Source: CBDBBY01 sp965203795 (GTDB taxonomy: Bacteria > Pseudomonadota > Alphaproteobacteria > Rhodobacterales > Rhodobacteraceae). Taken from it: a stretch of 64,000 nt of DNA. The stretch spans positions 1,550,001 to 1,614,000 of the forward strand of contig OZ241915.1 of assembly GCA_965203795.1 (NCBI GenBank), written 5' to 3'. Positions 44,527 through 53,038 of the stretch are shown here, piece after piece (the stretch's first letter is position 1; the number at the start of each line of letters is the position of its first letter). A program made the translations under genes and the position numbers. The notes under the pieces were generated by a model. It saw only the letters and a list, made by a program, of their open reading frames with translations. It made no database searches and had not been told where the DNA came from.

Positions 44527-45750
44527 ATGCCGATCTTTCGAATCTTGCCGGCGATCATTCTGGCGTGCTTGGCGGCCACTCCGTCGGCGCATGCGCAGTC
44601 CACCCAGTTCGAAACCGCGATTTCGGTCAACGGCGCCGGCATCAGCAGGTACGAAATCGATCAGAGAGTCCGCCTGCTGAGAGCGCTCAGCGTTCCGGGA
44701 GACGTGCGTCGGCAGGCGGAAGACGCGCTCATCGAGGAGCGCCTGTACCTTCAGGCCGCGACATCCGCGGCAATCACCCTGTCCAGCGACGCGATCGACA
44801 TCGGGATGGAGGAATTCGCTGCGCGCGCCAATCTGAACGCTGCCCAGTTCCTCGCCCGAATCGCCAGATTCGGCGTGTCGCGCCAGTCCTACAGGGAATT
44901 CGTGCGGGCGGGCATGCTGTGGCGCGAACTTGTGAACATTCGTTTCGGCGAGCGGGCAACCTTGGACGTCTCGGCGAACGTCGACCGGACGCTTGGCCAG
45001 CAGGCCCAGAGCACTTCGGTCGAAATCCTCCTCGCGGAGATCGCAATACCGTTCGACGAGGAGATGAGGGATCAAGCGATGGCGTTCGCGCAGCAGATCA
45101 CGGACGAAGTCAAGACGAAGGAGCGGTTCTCCGAGCTTGCGCGCTCGGTTTCGGCGGCGCGCAGCCGCGAATCGGGCGGCGATATCGACTGGCTGCCGCT
45201 AGGCGAGCTGCCGGCCGGCGTCCGGAGCGCGGTGGACGCGGCGCCGTCGGGGTCGGTGCTTGCCCCGATGGTTGTTCAAGGGGTCATCTACGTGTTCTTC
45301 AAGCGCGGCGAGCGCGAAACAACGGTCGGCCCCGGTCCGTTCGAAACGGATTTCGCGACACTTGCGATTCGGGAGGCCGAAGACCGACCAGCGCAGGAAG
45401 CAGCGGAAGAGATCGCATCCCGCGTCTCCGACTGCGTGGAGCTGCGAGCGGAAGCCTCGAATTGGCCGAACGGCAGCTTCGAGAGGATTTCGGCCCCGGC
45501 CGGGTCCGAGCCCGAAAGATTCGCCTCCGCTCTCGCGCGGCTCGACGGCGGCGAGGCTGCCGTTCTCGCGTCCGACGGGGAGAACGGCCGGCGGACCGCG
45601 GAAATCGTCATGCTTTGCGAACGCAATATCGTAAGAAGCCAAGAGCAGCTGAATTCCATTCTCGTCGGTCTTCAAGGATCCAGGGTCGAGGACTACGCGC
45701 GCAACTACCTGAGCGAACTGCGGGCCTCGGCGCACATCCGCCGCCGATGA
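44527..45750 (+). CDS. surA: Periplasmic chaperone / peptidyl-prolyl isomerase SurA
   Basis: Periplasmic folding factor for outer-membrane proteins such as LptD. The 407-residue product has a signal peptide (ILPAIILACLAATPSAHAQ), the SurA N-terminal chaperone domain (about 30-165; AISVNGAGISRYEIDQRVRLLRAL) and one parvulin domain (about 172-275; GGDIDWLPLGELPAGVRSAV). E. coli SurA has two parvulin domains, while single-domain forms are normal in alphaproteobacteria. It starts 15 bases after lptD, and its stop codon overlaps the pdxA ATG. Confidence 0.92.
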   Translation: MPIFRILPAIILACLAATPSAHAQSTQFETAISVNGAGISRYEIDQRVRLLRALSVPGDVRRQAEDALIEERLYLQAATSAAITLSSDAIDIGMEEFAARANLNAAQFLARIARFGVSRQSYREFVRAGMLWRELVNIRFGERATLDVSANVDRTLGQQAQSTSVEILLAEIAIPFDEEMRDQAMAFAQQITDEVKTKERFSELARSVSAARSRESGGDIDWLPLGELPAGVRSAVDAAPSGSVLAPMVVQGVIYVFFKRGERETTVGPGPFETDFATLAIREAEDRPAQEAAEEIASRVSDCVELRAEASNWPNGSFERISAPAGSEPERFASALARLDGGEAAVLASDGENGRRTAEIVMLCERNIVRSQEQLNSILVGLQGSRVEDYARNYLSELRASAHIRRR

Positions 45751-46733
45751 GTCAAGCGGTTGCGCTGACTTGCGGCGAACCTTCCGGAGTCGGCATAGAG
45801 ATCGCGCAGGCCGCCTGGCACTGGGTCAGGCGGGACCAGCCCTACTTCGTCATTGCGGACTCCCGGCATTTCCGTCCTCGCGAAGGCGGCCCCGAGATCG
45901 TCCGGATTTCAAGGCCGGACGACGCTCCGCGGGCGATGGCCGAGGGGCTTCCGGTTCTCCACTTCGATTTCCCCTCCCCGGCCGAGCCTGGCGTGATCGA
46001 TCCCTCGAACGCGCGCGCCACCATTGCCGCAATCGAGCTTGCCGCGACGCTGGCATTGAAGGGCGAAGCCGCGGCGGTCTGCACCAATCCGATCAGCAAG
46101 AAGGCGCTTGCCGAGGGAGCGGGCTTCTCCTTCCCGGGCCATACGGAATTCCTAGCGCACCTTTGCGGCGTCGAGCAGTCGGCGATGATGCTGGCGTGCC
46201 CCGGACTCAGGGTGGTTCCCGCAACGACGCACCTGCCCTTGGCAAGCGTTCCGCGGATTCTTTCCGGGAACCGAATCGACTATTGCGTTAGAACCTGCGC
46301 GGATGCTCTCCGCACGGATTTCGGCGTCCGGCAGCCCAGGATCGCGGTGGCGGGCCTCAATCCCCATGCCGGAGAAGGCGGAACAATGGGCGGGGAGGAG
46401 CGAGCGGTCATCGCGCCAGCGATAGAACGGCTGCGCGATGACGGCCTCTCGGTCTCAGGTCCGCATCCAGCCGATTCCATGTTCCATGAATCGGCCCGTT
46501 CAGAGTACGACGCCGCGATCTGCATGTATCACGATCAGGCTTTGATTCCGTTGAAAACCCTGGATTTCTTCGGCGCGATCAACGTGACCTTGGGCCTTCC
46601 GATCATCCGCGTGTCGCCCGCCCACGGAACAGCGATGGACCTTGCGGGCCGCGGGATCGCGCGGCCGGACAGCCTTGCAAACGCGCTGCTCGCGGCAGGG
46701 CGTTTCGCTCGGGCGCGAAGAGCCGCTGCGTGA
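45747..46733 (+). CDS. pdxA: 4-hydroxythreonine-4-phosphate dehydrogenase
   Basis: NAD-dependent oxidation step in the DXP-dependent pathway to pyridoxal phosphate. The 328-residue product from ATG 45747 has the PdxA signature pieces: LTCGEPSGVGIEIAQAAW, CTNPISKKALAEGAGFSFPGHTEFLA (metal-binding His), TTHLPLASVP, VAGLNPHAGEGGTMGGEE, GPHPADSMF and MYHDQALIPLKTLDFFGAINVTLGLPIIRVSPAHGTAMD. The ATGA overlap with surA and GTGA overlap with rsmA are the classic surA-pdxA-rsmA arrangement. pdxH of the same pathway is at 17816. Confidence 0.96.
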   Translation: MSQAVALTCGEPSGVGIEIAQAAWHWVRRDQPYFVIADSRHFRPREGGPEIVRISRPDDAPRAMAEGLPVLHFDFPSPAEPGVIDPSNARATIAAIELAATLALKGEAAAVCTNPISKKALAEGAGFSFPGHTEFLAHLCGVEQSAMMLACPGLRVVPATTHLPLASVPRILSGNRIDYCVRTCADALRTDFGVRQPRIAVAGLNPHAGEGGTMGGEERAVIAPAIERLRDDGLSVSGPHPADSMFHESARSEYDAAICMYHDQALIPLKTLDFFGAINVTLGLPIIRVSPAHGTAMDLAGRGIARPDSLANALLAAGRFARARRAAA

Positions 46734-47572
46734 GCGCGATCGAGGATCTTCCGCCTCTCCGTGAGATCGTGGGCAAGTTCGGTCTCGGAGCGCGCAAGTC
46801 GTTCGGTCAGAACTACCTGATGGATCTCAACCTGACCGCGAAGATTGCGAGAAGCGCAGGGCCGATCGAAGGCTGGGACGTCTTGGAGATCGGTCCGGGG
46901 CCCGGAGGCTTGACACGAAGCTTGATTGCCGAAGGGGCGCGGAAAGTTGTGGCTGTCGAGAAGGACGCCCGATTTCTCGAACCGCTGCGCGAGATCGCCG
47001 AGGCGTCATCCGGGCGGCTCGAAATCGAAATCGCCGACGGAGTCGGGTTCGACCCGGAGGGGCGGCTGGGTCCGCCGACGGCGATTGTCGCCAATCTTCC
47101 TTTCAATCGGGCAACGGAGCTGCTGGCGCGCTGGGTCCGGCCGCCGTTCTGGCCCCCATTCTGGAATTCAATGACGCTGATGTTCCAGAGCGAAGTGGCC
47201 CGCCGAATCGTGGCCCGGCCCGGAACCGGCTTCTACGGCAGGCTTTCCGTGCTTGCCCAATGGCGAACGGACGCGCGGATCGTGTTTGAGGTCCCGTCGC
47301 GAGCGTTCGTGCCGTCTCCGGCTGTCGACGCCGCGGTCGTCAGATTCGACAGGCGCGACGAGCCCGTTGCGCCAGCCGAGGAGGAAATGCTTTTCCGGAT
47401 TGTGGGCAAGGCCTTCGGGCAAAGGCGCAAGATGCTGCGCACGAGCCTGAAGCCGTTGCTGCCGGAATGCGAAGACACAATCAGGGCGGCTGGGCTGAAT
47501 CCGGAATCCCGGGCCGCGGAAATCCCAATTGAGGGATATTGCGCGCTCGCGCGGGAAGCCCGCGAGGCCTGA
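46730..47572 (+). CDS. rsmA: 16S rRNA dimethyladenosine transferase (KsgA)
   Basis: Dimethylates two adjacent adenosines near the 3' end of 16S rRNA. The 280-residue Rossmann methyltransferase starts at GTG 46730 overlapping the pdxA stop codon. Motifs: FGLGARKSFGQNYLMD, the SAM-binding VLEIGPGPGGLTRSL, ANLPFNRATELL (catalytic NLPF), and the C-terminal VPSRAFVPSPAVDAAVVRF and AFGQRRKMLRTSLKPL. It is the last gene of the lpt operon and faces the DUF4167 gene with 20 bases between. Confidence 0.95.
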   Translation: MSAIEDLPPLREIVGKFGLGARKSFGQNYLMDLNLTAKIARSAGPIEGWDVLEIGPGPGGLTRSLIAEGARKVVAVEKDARFLEPLREIAEASSGRLEIEIADGVGFDPEGRLGPPTAIVANLPFNRATELLARWVRPPFWPPFWNSMTLMFQSEVARRIVARPGTGFYGRLSVLAQWRTDARIVFEVPSRAFVPSPAVDAAVVRFDRRDEPVAPAEEEMLFRIVGKAFGQRRKMLRTSLKPLLPECEDTIRAAGLNPESRAAEIPIEGYCALAREAREA

Positions 47573-47592
47573 TTGCGGAGCTGACCGCCTGT

Positions 47593-48102
47593 TCAGGCGG
47601 TGCCGGTTGCTGCGCGGCGCACTGTGATTGGCTCGGGATCTTCCGAAGGCTGAGGCCCAGCAGCGGACAATTGCTCGTCCTCTGGAGTCTCGACCAAATC
47701 GCCGCCAAGCGGACTCTCCACCCGCAAGGGACTTTTCGTGTCCTCTCCGTTGCGCATCTGCGGAGGCCCTGGAGGTCCGGAAGGCCCCATGCGGCGCTCG
47801 TAGTCCGCCTGCCGCTGACGCTGCTGGCTTTCGTGCTGTTCCCGCCGGGCCTCCAGCTCACGCTGTGCCTCGTTCAACAGCCGCGCGTAGTGCTCGGAAT
47901 GCTGGGCGTAATTCTCCGAGGCGACCCGGTCGCCGCCAAGCAAAGCGTCTCTTGAAAGCGCGAGGTACTTGTCGATTATTTGCTGGGGGTTTCCGCGCAC
48001 CTTGCCTTCCGGCCCGGAGCTTTCGAACACGCGGTTGATGGCGCTGCCAGGCGACCGCCGGTTGTTCTTGTGCCGCATACGCGGCTTGTTCGGTGTTCTC
48101 AT
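47593..48102 (-). CDS. DUF4167 domain protein
   Basis: A 169-residue protein of the alphaproteobacterial DUF4167 family, function unknown. The N-terminus is very basic (MRTPNKPRMRHKNNRRSPG). The conserved core follows (AINRVFESSGPEGKVRGNPQQIIDKYLALSRDALLGGDRVASENYAQHSEHYARLLNEAQRE), and the tail is long, Gln- and Pro-rich and probably disordered. Binding to nucleic acid is suggested only by the basic start. ATG 48102 fits the family; another ATG at 48117 is possible. It is downstream of prmC on the same strand, a neighbourhood seen in relatives. Confidence 0.85.
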   Translation of the reverse strand: MRTPNKPRMRHKNNRRSPGSAINRVFESSGPEGKVRGNPQQIIDKYLALSRDALLGGDRVASENYAQHSEHYARLLNEAQRELEARREQHESQQRQRQADYERRMGPSGPPGPPQMRNGEDTKSPLRVESPLGGDLVETPEDEQLSAAGPQPSEDPEPITVRRAATGTA

Positions 48103-48370
48103 ATGGTTTCTATACATTGCTCGCGATGGCGGACTTCTTGATTCCGGCAGCCCGCGCCCTTGGCGGAACAACGCCGGAACAATACTCGCAAGAAAAGTTC
48201 CGCCCGATTTTGTTCAGGGTCGACTTCGACCCGTGCTCCCTGCGCAGCCGAGCGGGCTGCTTACCATCGGATGAACAGACCTGCATCCGACACTCAAGCA
48301 TTGAACTGCCTCCGGGCCATTGGCAACACAAGAATTAGCACTTGACCTGCCCCCGTACCACTAATGCGCG

Positions 48371-49204
48371 TTAGTGTCGCAGAATAACAACACGGTCCAA
48401 GCCCGCCAAATCCCTCAATACCCTCTCCAGCCGGAATCCGGCGCGTTCGAAGATCCGGATCACCTGCGCGAGCAAGCCTGGTGCGATTTCCAGCACTAGC
48501 CGCCCGCCCGGAGACAGATGGCGGAACACCCCTCGGCTGATGCTCCGGTATCCGGTCATGCCGTCGCCGCCCTGCGTGAGCGCTTCCTTTGGTTCCCAGT
48601 AGCGAATCTCAGGCTGCAGTCGGGCATGCTCCGCCGCCGAAACGTAAGGCGGATTCGAAACGATCAAATCGAATTCGCCCGACACCGATTCGAGCCAGTC
48701 CGAACGAACGAATTCCGCCCTGCCCTGAACGCCCAAGCGCTTCGCGTTCCTCCGGGCGGTTTCCAGCGCCGCGGCGCTGCAGTCGGCGCCCGTTCCGGAC
48801 GCCGCGGGGCATTCCAGCAGAATCGAAATGAGAAGGCACCCGCTTCCGGTTCCCAAGTCGAGAACCCGGGACGGGCGCAGCCTCGCCGCCTGCTCGACGA
48901 TCAGCTCCGATTCGGGGCGCGGGTCCAGGACTGACGAATCGACAAGGAAGCTGCGTCCGTAGAATTCCCGCTTCCCGGTGATCTGGCACACCGGCCGCCG
49001 AACCGTGCGCTGGCCGACCGCCGCCTCGAACCGCTCGCGGACATCGGCTGACGAAACGCAGCAGTCCCTCGGCAGAGCGCATCCGCACCTGCCCTCGGTG
49101 GCGAACGCGAGAAGGCGCGCCGCGTCTCCGGCCGGATCCTCAACATCGGCGAGCGCCAGCCGCCGACTCGCGCGAGCGAGCATCGAGGCGGCGAGGCCGT
49201 TCAT
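48371..49204 (-). CDS. prmC: Peptide chain release factor N5-glutamine methyltransferase
   Basis: Methylates the Gln of the GGQ motif of release factors RF1 and RF2. The 277-residue product has an N-terminal helical domain (about 1-75) and a Rossmann methyltransferase domain with VLDLGTGSGCLLISIL (SAM binding) and LIVSNPPYVSAAEHARL, the NPPY motif that holds the target Gln. Its ATG overlaps the stop codon of prfA, the gene for its substrate, by ATGA. A palindrome CACTAATGCGCGTTAGTG (48359-48376) overlaps the stop codon. Confidence 0.95.
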   Translation of the reverse strand: MNGLAASMLARASRRLALADVEDPAGDAARLLAFATEGRCGCALPRDCCVSSADVRERFEAAVGQRTVRRPVCQITGKREFYGRSFLVDSSVLDPRPESELIVEQAARLRPSRVLDLGTGSGCLLISILLECPAASGTGADCSAAALETARRNAKRLGVQGRAEFVRSDWLESVSGEFDLIVSNPPYVSAAEHARLQPEIRYWEPKEALTQGGDGMTGYRSISRGVFRHLSPGGRLVLEIAPGLLAQVIRIFERAGFRLERVLRDLAGLDRVVILRH

Positions 49205-50253
49205 GACGCGGCGCTTCCCAAGCGGGCGGCCATGTCGTGCGACGCCAGCGCATCCACGAGCTCGTCCAGCCCGCCCTCGAACACCTGTTCGAGCTTGTAG
49301 AGCGTCAGTCCGATGCGATGGTCGGTCACCCTGCCTTGCGGAAAATTGTACGTCCGGATTCTCTCGGACCTGTCCCCGCTGCCGACCTGGGTCCGCCGGG
49401 TCTCCGCGCGCTCGGACTCGAGGCGTCCTCTCTCCAAGTCGTAGAGCTTGGCGCGAAGGACCTGCATCGCGATCACCCGATTCATGTGCTGCGACTTCTG
49501 GGAAGATGTCACGATGATGCCGGTGGGGATATGGGTAATGCGGACCGCCGAATCGGTCTTGTTCACGTGTTGGCCCCCGGCCCCGGACGCCCTCATCGTG
49601 TCGATGCGCAGATCGCCGTCCGAAACCCTGATGTCAACGTCGTCCGCTTCAGGAAGCACCGCGACAGTGGCCGCGGACGTGTGGATGCGTCCGCTGGATT
49701 CCGTCTTGGGAACGCGCTGCACCCTGTGGACGCCCGATTCGTATTTGAGCCGGGCGAAAACCCCTTTCCCTTTGATCAGAACGGAGACTTCGCGATAGCC
49801 TCCGAGGCCGGTGGAGCTGGAGCCGAGCACCTCGAACTTCCATCGATTCAGAGCCGCATAGCGCTCGTAAAGCTGGAAAAGATCGCCAGCGAACAGCGCC
49901 GCCTCTTCGCCGCCCGTTCCGGCGCGGATTTCCAGTATCGCCGATCGGTCGTCGTCAGCATCCTTCGGCAGCAGCTCCATCTTCAGGGAATGCTCGGCGT
50001 CCTCGAGCTTCTGCCGAAGCTCAGGCAACTCCTGCTCGGCCAACGGCCTCATTTCCGCATCGCCGAGGAGCTGCTCGGTATCCTCCATCTCTTGGCGAAG
50101 CGCCGCGTATCCGTCGATTTTCTCCACGAGCGGCCTGAGCTTCGCATACTCTTTCGCGAATTCGACCGCCTCTTCATTCGCGACGCCGCCCGCAAGCTCG
50201 CCGCCGAGAAACCGGAAGCGCTCCCGGATCCTGTCCAGGTCGTCCAGATTCAT
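49201..50253 (-). CDS. prfA: Peptide chain release factor 1
   Basis: Terminates translation at UAA and UAG. The 350-residue product has the GGQ motif in SGAGGQHVNKTDSAVRITH near residue 220. The tripeptide of RF1 type at RVPKTESSGRIHTSAATVAV (PKT in place of the PAT or PVT of other RF1) separates it from RF2, which has SPF. No programmed frameshift is present, as expected for RF1. The start is ATG 50253, and prmC follows with overlapping codons. Confidence 0.96.
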   Translation of the reverse strand: MNLDDLDRIRERFRFLGGELAGGVANEEAVEFAKEYAKLRPLVEKIDGYAALRQEMEDTEQLLGDAEMRPLAEQELPELRQKLEDAEHSLKMELLPKDADDDRSAILEIRAGTGGEEAALFAGDLFQLYERYAALNRWKFEVLGSSSTGLGGYREVSVLIKGKGVFARLKYESGVHRVQRVPKTESSGRIHTSAATVAVLPEADDVDIRVSDGDLRIDTMRASGAGGQHVNKTDSAVRITHIPTGIIVTSSQKSQHMNRVIAMQVLRAKLYDLERGRLESERAETRRTQVGSGDRSERIRTYNFPQGRVTDHRIGLTLYKLEQVFEGGLDELVDALASHDMAARLGSAAS

Positions 50254-50337
50254 CGCCTGCTCCGTGCGAACCCCGCCGACGCGCCGCGTCGGATCGAATC
50301 TTGCGTTTCGCCTGCGTTGGCGCGAAATTCGCTCACC

Positions 50338-50610
50338 ATGAAGATCCTGTTCACTGCGTCTCTGGCGTTGTTCCTGCTGGCGTCGGCCAATACATCCGCC
50401 CAGCAGACCGGGAAAGCCGTGGATTGCTACTGCACGGACGCCTCCGGCGGCCGCGTCGAGCTCGGCGAGACGATCTGCCTATTCGTGGACGGACGCGCGT
50501 TCCAAGCCCGATGCGAAATGGCGCTGAACAATCCGATTTGGCGCGAAACCGGAGAGCCTTGCGTCCTTTCCGGCCCGCTTCCGAGCACTGGAGAAACCCG
50601 CACGGCGTAA
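50338..50610 (+). CDS. Small secreted protein with four cysteines, unknown
   Basis: A 90-residue protein with a clear signal peptide (MKILFTASLALFLLASANTSAQ). The mature part of about 68 residues has five Cys (CYC, TICLF, ARCEM, EPCVL), which would form disulfides in the periplasm. The pattern YCTDASGGRVELGETICL is reminiscent of small uncharacterised alphaproteobacterial exported proteins, but I cannot name a family. The ATG at 50338 is well placed. Coding-like codon use and the signal peptide support a real gene. Confidence 0.65.
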   Translation: MKILFTASLALFLLASANTSAQQTGKAVDCYCTDASGGRVELGETICLFVDGRAFQARCEMALNNPIWRETGEPCVLSGPLPSTGETRTA

Positions 50611-50645
50611 CGGCGGCCAGCACGAATCGCCGCGATTCGCTATCG

Positions 50646-51770
50646 TCAATTTGCGGCCAGACCCTCTAGGGCCATCCGATCCGCCTTTTCCTCGACCAGC
50701 CCGGCGATGTGCTCCACCAGCTCTTCGTTCGACAATTTGTACGCGGCTTCTCCCGCCACGTAGACCATGCCGGATCCCTTGCCGCCGCCAGTGAACCCCA
50801 AATCCGTCATCCGGGCCTCGCCGGGTCCGTTCACGACGCAGCCGATGATCGACAGGGTGATCGGAACGCGGACGCTCGCCAAGCGCTCCTCCAACTCCCC
50901 AACGATTCCGATCACGTCGAAGCCCTGCCGCGCGCAGCTCGGGCACGCGATTATGGTCACGCCCCGATGCCGCAGGCCCAAGGACTTCAAAATCTCGAAT
51001 CCCACTCCGACCTCTTCCTCCGGGTCGGCGGAAAGGCTTACCCGGATCGTGTCTCCGATGCCCTGCCACAGCAGGCTCCCAAGGCCGATCGCGGATTTGA
51101 CGGTGCCGGACTTCGTTCCGCCGGCTTCCGTAATCCCCAAATGGATGGGGGCATCGGTCAATTCCGCAATCCGCCGGTAGGATTCCGCCGCCAGAAAGAC
51201 GTCCGAAGCCTTGCAGCTGATCTTGAATTCGCTGAAATCGTGGTCCTCAAGGATTCTGATGTGCCCCAACGCGGATTCCACGACCGCGTCGGGACAAGGC
51301 TCGCGGTATTTCTCAAGAAGGGCCTTTTCCAAGCTGCCGGCATTGACGCCGATTCTGATTGAGCAGCCGTGGTCCTTCGCCGCCTGCACAACCTCCGCCA
51401 CCCGCTTCTTCGACCCGATGTTGCCGGGATTGATTCGAAGGCAGGCGGCGCCTGCTTCGGCCGATTCGATCGCCCGCCGGTAATGGAAATGGATGTCCGC
51501 GACGATCGGCGCCGGGCTCTCGCGAACGATATCGCGAAGCGCTTTCGAAGACGCCTCGTCCGGCACCGAAACTCGGACGATGTCCGCTCCCGCGTCCGCG
51601 CAGCGCTGGACCTGCGCAACGGTCGCCGCCACGTCCGTTGTGGCGGTGTTCGTCATTGTCTGAACCGAAATCGCCGCCCCGCCGCCCACGGCGACCGAAC
51701 CGACATGAATCCGCCGGCTGTTCCGGCGCCGGATATCGCGCCACGGTCTCGGATTGCTGCCTAGTGGCAT
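50646..51770 (-). CDS. ispG: 4-hydroxy-3-methylbut-2-enyl diphosphate synthase (GcpE)
   Basis: Iron-sulfur enzyme of the MEP pathway that forms HMBPP for isoprenoid synthesis. The 374-residue product has the TIM-barrel part (VAVGGGAAISVQTMTNTATTDVAATVAQVQRCADAGADIVRVSVP, LRINPGNIG) and the cluster domain with three Cys in CPSCARQGFDV and GCVVNGPGEA. The current start ATG 51770 is inside the terminal repeat of the IS630 element. Before the insertion the gene began at the ATG now stranded at 52933, so MLGSN has become MPLGSN. It is now downstream of the transposase on the same strand, with start and stop codons overlapping. Confidence 0.95.
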   Translation of the reverse strand: MPLGSNPRPWRDIRRRNSRRIHVGSVAVGGGAAISVQTMTNTATTDVAATVAQVQRCADAGADIVRVSVPDEASSKALRDIVRESPAPIVADIHFHYRRAIESAEAGAACLRINPGNIGSKKRVAEVVQAAKDHGCSIRIGVNAGSLEKALLEKYREPCPDAVVESALGHIRILEDHDFSEFKISCKASDVFLAAESYRRIAELTDAPIHLGITEAGGTKSGTVKSAIGLGSLLWQGIGDTIRVSLSADPEEEVGVGFEILKSLGLRHRGVTIIACPSCARQGFDVIGIVGELEERLASVRVPITLSIIGCVVNGPGEARMTDLGFTGGGKGSGMVYVAGEAAYKLSNEELVEHIAGLVEEKADRMALEGLAAN

Positions 51771-52843
51771 GATTCAGACAGATGGCATTCTCTTTGCCGT
51801 GCGGCGATGAGGCGTTCCGGGCTTGCCGTCCAGTTGTAGGCTTTCGCCTCCTTCCCGTTGTGCAGTTCGATGAATTCCATGATCGACTTCTCGAGTTGCT
51901 CGACGGAGTCGTGGGCGCCGCGCCGGAGCCGGCGGCTGGCGAGCTTCCCGAAGAAGCCCTCGACGGCGTTCATCCAGGAGCAGGACGTGGGCGTGAAGTG
52001 GAAGGTCCAGCGGGGGTGGTCCGCGAGCCATTCGCCGACGGCCCCGTGCTTGTGGGCGGCGTAGTTGTCGAGGATGGCGTGGATGGCCAGCCCGGCGGGC
52101 ACCGTGCTGTCGACCTGGTCGAGGAACTCGATGAACTCCCGGCTCCGGTGGCGCTCGGCATGTCGCCCGATGACCTTCCCGTCCAGGATGTTCAGGGCGG
52201 CGAACAGGTTCGTGGTGCCGTGCCGCTTGTAGTCGTGGGTCATCGTGGCGGGCCGCCCCGGCTTCATCGGCAGGCCCTTCTGCGTTCGCGCGAGCGCTTG
52301 GATCTGCGTCTTCTCGTCGATCGACAGCACGACCGCCCGGTCCGGCGGATTCATGTAGAGCCCTGTGATGTCGCGGGTTTTCTCCTCGAATTCCGGGTCC
52401 TTCGAGATCTTGAAATGCCGCCAGCGGTGCGGCGCGATCCTGTGGCGGGTCAGGATGACGTGCGCCGTCGACGCTCCGACGCCGACCGCGGCCGCCAGGG
52501 CGCGCACCGTCCAGTGCGTCTCCCCGCCAGGCGGCGGGGCCAGCGCCGTCTCCACGAGCTCGCGGACCTTCGCCTCCGGCGTCGGCGGCGTCCCCGGCTT
52601 GCGGGTCTTGTCGCGGAGCAGGCCGTCCACCCCCTCCTCCATGAACCGCTCCTGCCAGCGCCAGACCGTCGGCTTCGACGCGCCGGTCCCGGCCGCGATC
52701 GCCATCGTTCCCAGGCCCTGGTCCGCCAGCAGGATGATCCGCGCCCGCCTCGCATGTTTCAGCCTGCTGTTGCCGTCGTTCGCGATCGCCTCGAGCCGCC
52801 TGCGCTGCTCGTCCGAAACCTCGAATTCAACGCCTGTCCGCAT
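51761..52843 (-). CDS. IS630-family transposase
   Basis: A 360-residue Tc1/mariner-like DDE transposase. The N-terminal HTH part includes NSRLKHARRARIILLADQGLGTMAIAAGTGASKPTVWRW. The catalytic core has VVLSIDEKTQIQAL (Asp), HAILDNYAAHKH (Asp) and SWMNAVEGFFG (Glu). The native start is ATG 52843 after GGAGG. The frame is also open to the stranded ispG ATG at 52933, which would give a 390-residue form. The stop codon TAG at 51761-51763 is formed at the junction with the target, so the last codon lies partly outside the element. Confidence 0.95.
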   Translation of the reverse strand: MRTGVEFEVSDEQRRRLEAIANDGNSRLKHARRARIILLADQGLGTMAIAAGTGASKPTVWRWQERFMEEGVDGLLRDKTRKPGTPPTPEAKVRELVETALAPPPGGETHWTVRALAAAVGVGASTAHVILTRHRIAPHRWRHFKISKDPEFEEKTRDITGLYMNPPDRAVVLSIDEKTQIQALARTQKGLPMKPGRPATMTHDYKRHGTTNLFAALNILDGKVIGRHAERHRSREFIEFLDQVDSTVPAGLAIHAILDNYAAHKHGAVGEWLADHPRWTFHFTPTSCSWMNAVEGFFGKLASRRLRRGAHDSVEQLEKSIMEFIELHNGKEAKAYNWTASPERLIAARQRECHLSESCH

Positions 52844-52927
52844 CGTCCCGCCTCCTGTCCGTCCCGCGCCGAAGCTGCGCGGAGCCGACAAGCCGCATAA
52901 GGGAATCAAGTGTGAAAAACAAGCCAC
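51764..52927 (-). mobile_element. Complete IS630-family insertion sequence at the start of ispG
   Basis: A 1164-bp element inserted at a TA dinucleotide, duplicated as TA at 51762-51763 and 52928-52929, as expected for the family. The terminal repeats read inward as GTGGCATGATTCAGAC on the left and GTGGCTTGTTTTTCAC on the right. One intact transposase gene is present. The insertion lies between rodZ and ispG, which are normally adjacent and cotranscribed. Confidence 0.9.
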
Positions 52928-52930
52928 TAG

Positions 52931-52949
52931 CATCGGCAAATCTGCCTCC
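52931..52949 (-). promoter_or_regulatory. Stranded ancestral ribosome-binding site and start codon of ispG
   Basis: On the minus strand GGAGG (52949-52945) is followed after 11 bases by ATG (52933-52931) and then the TA target. Removing the element joins this ATG to ispG as ATG CTA GGC, in frame. It now reads instead into the transposase frame. Confidence 0.75.
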
Positions 52950-53038
52950 GGAAAGCCGCGGCCGCATCGATTCGATGATGCTGCGGAGCCCCGCTTCCGG
53001 CCACGGCCTCTCAGATCACGCGAGCGCTGACCGGAGGG

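Noticed and set aside
44565..46733. 722-codon frame covering surA and pdxA
   Set aside because: Its first half is surA in the wrong frame; only the part from ATG 45747 is a real gene, pdxA.
48110..48331. 73-codon minus-strand frame upstream of the DUF4167 gene
   Set aside because: No recognisable family, no ribosome-binding site and overlap with the probable promoter region.
48359..48376. Palindrome CACTAATGCGCGTTAGTG as prmC terminator
   Set aside because: It overlaps the prmC stop codon and has no U-tract; its role cannot be supported, so it is only mentioned under prmC.
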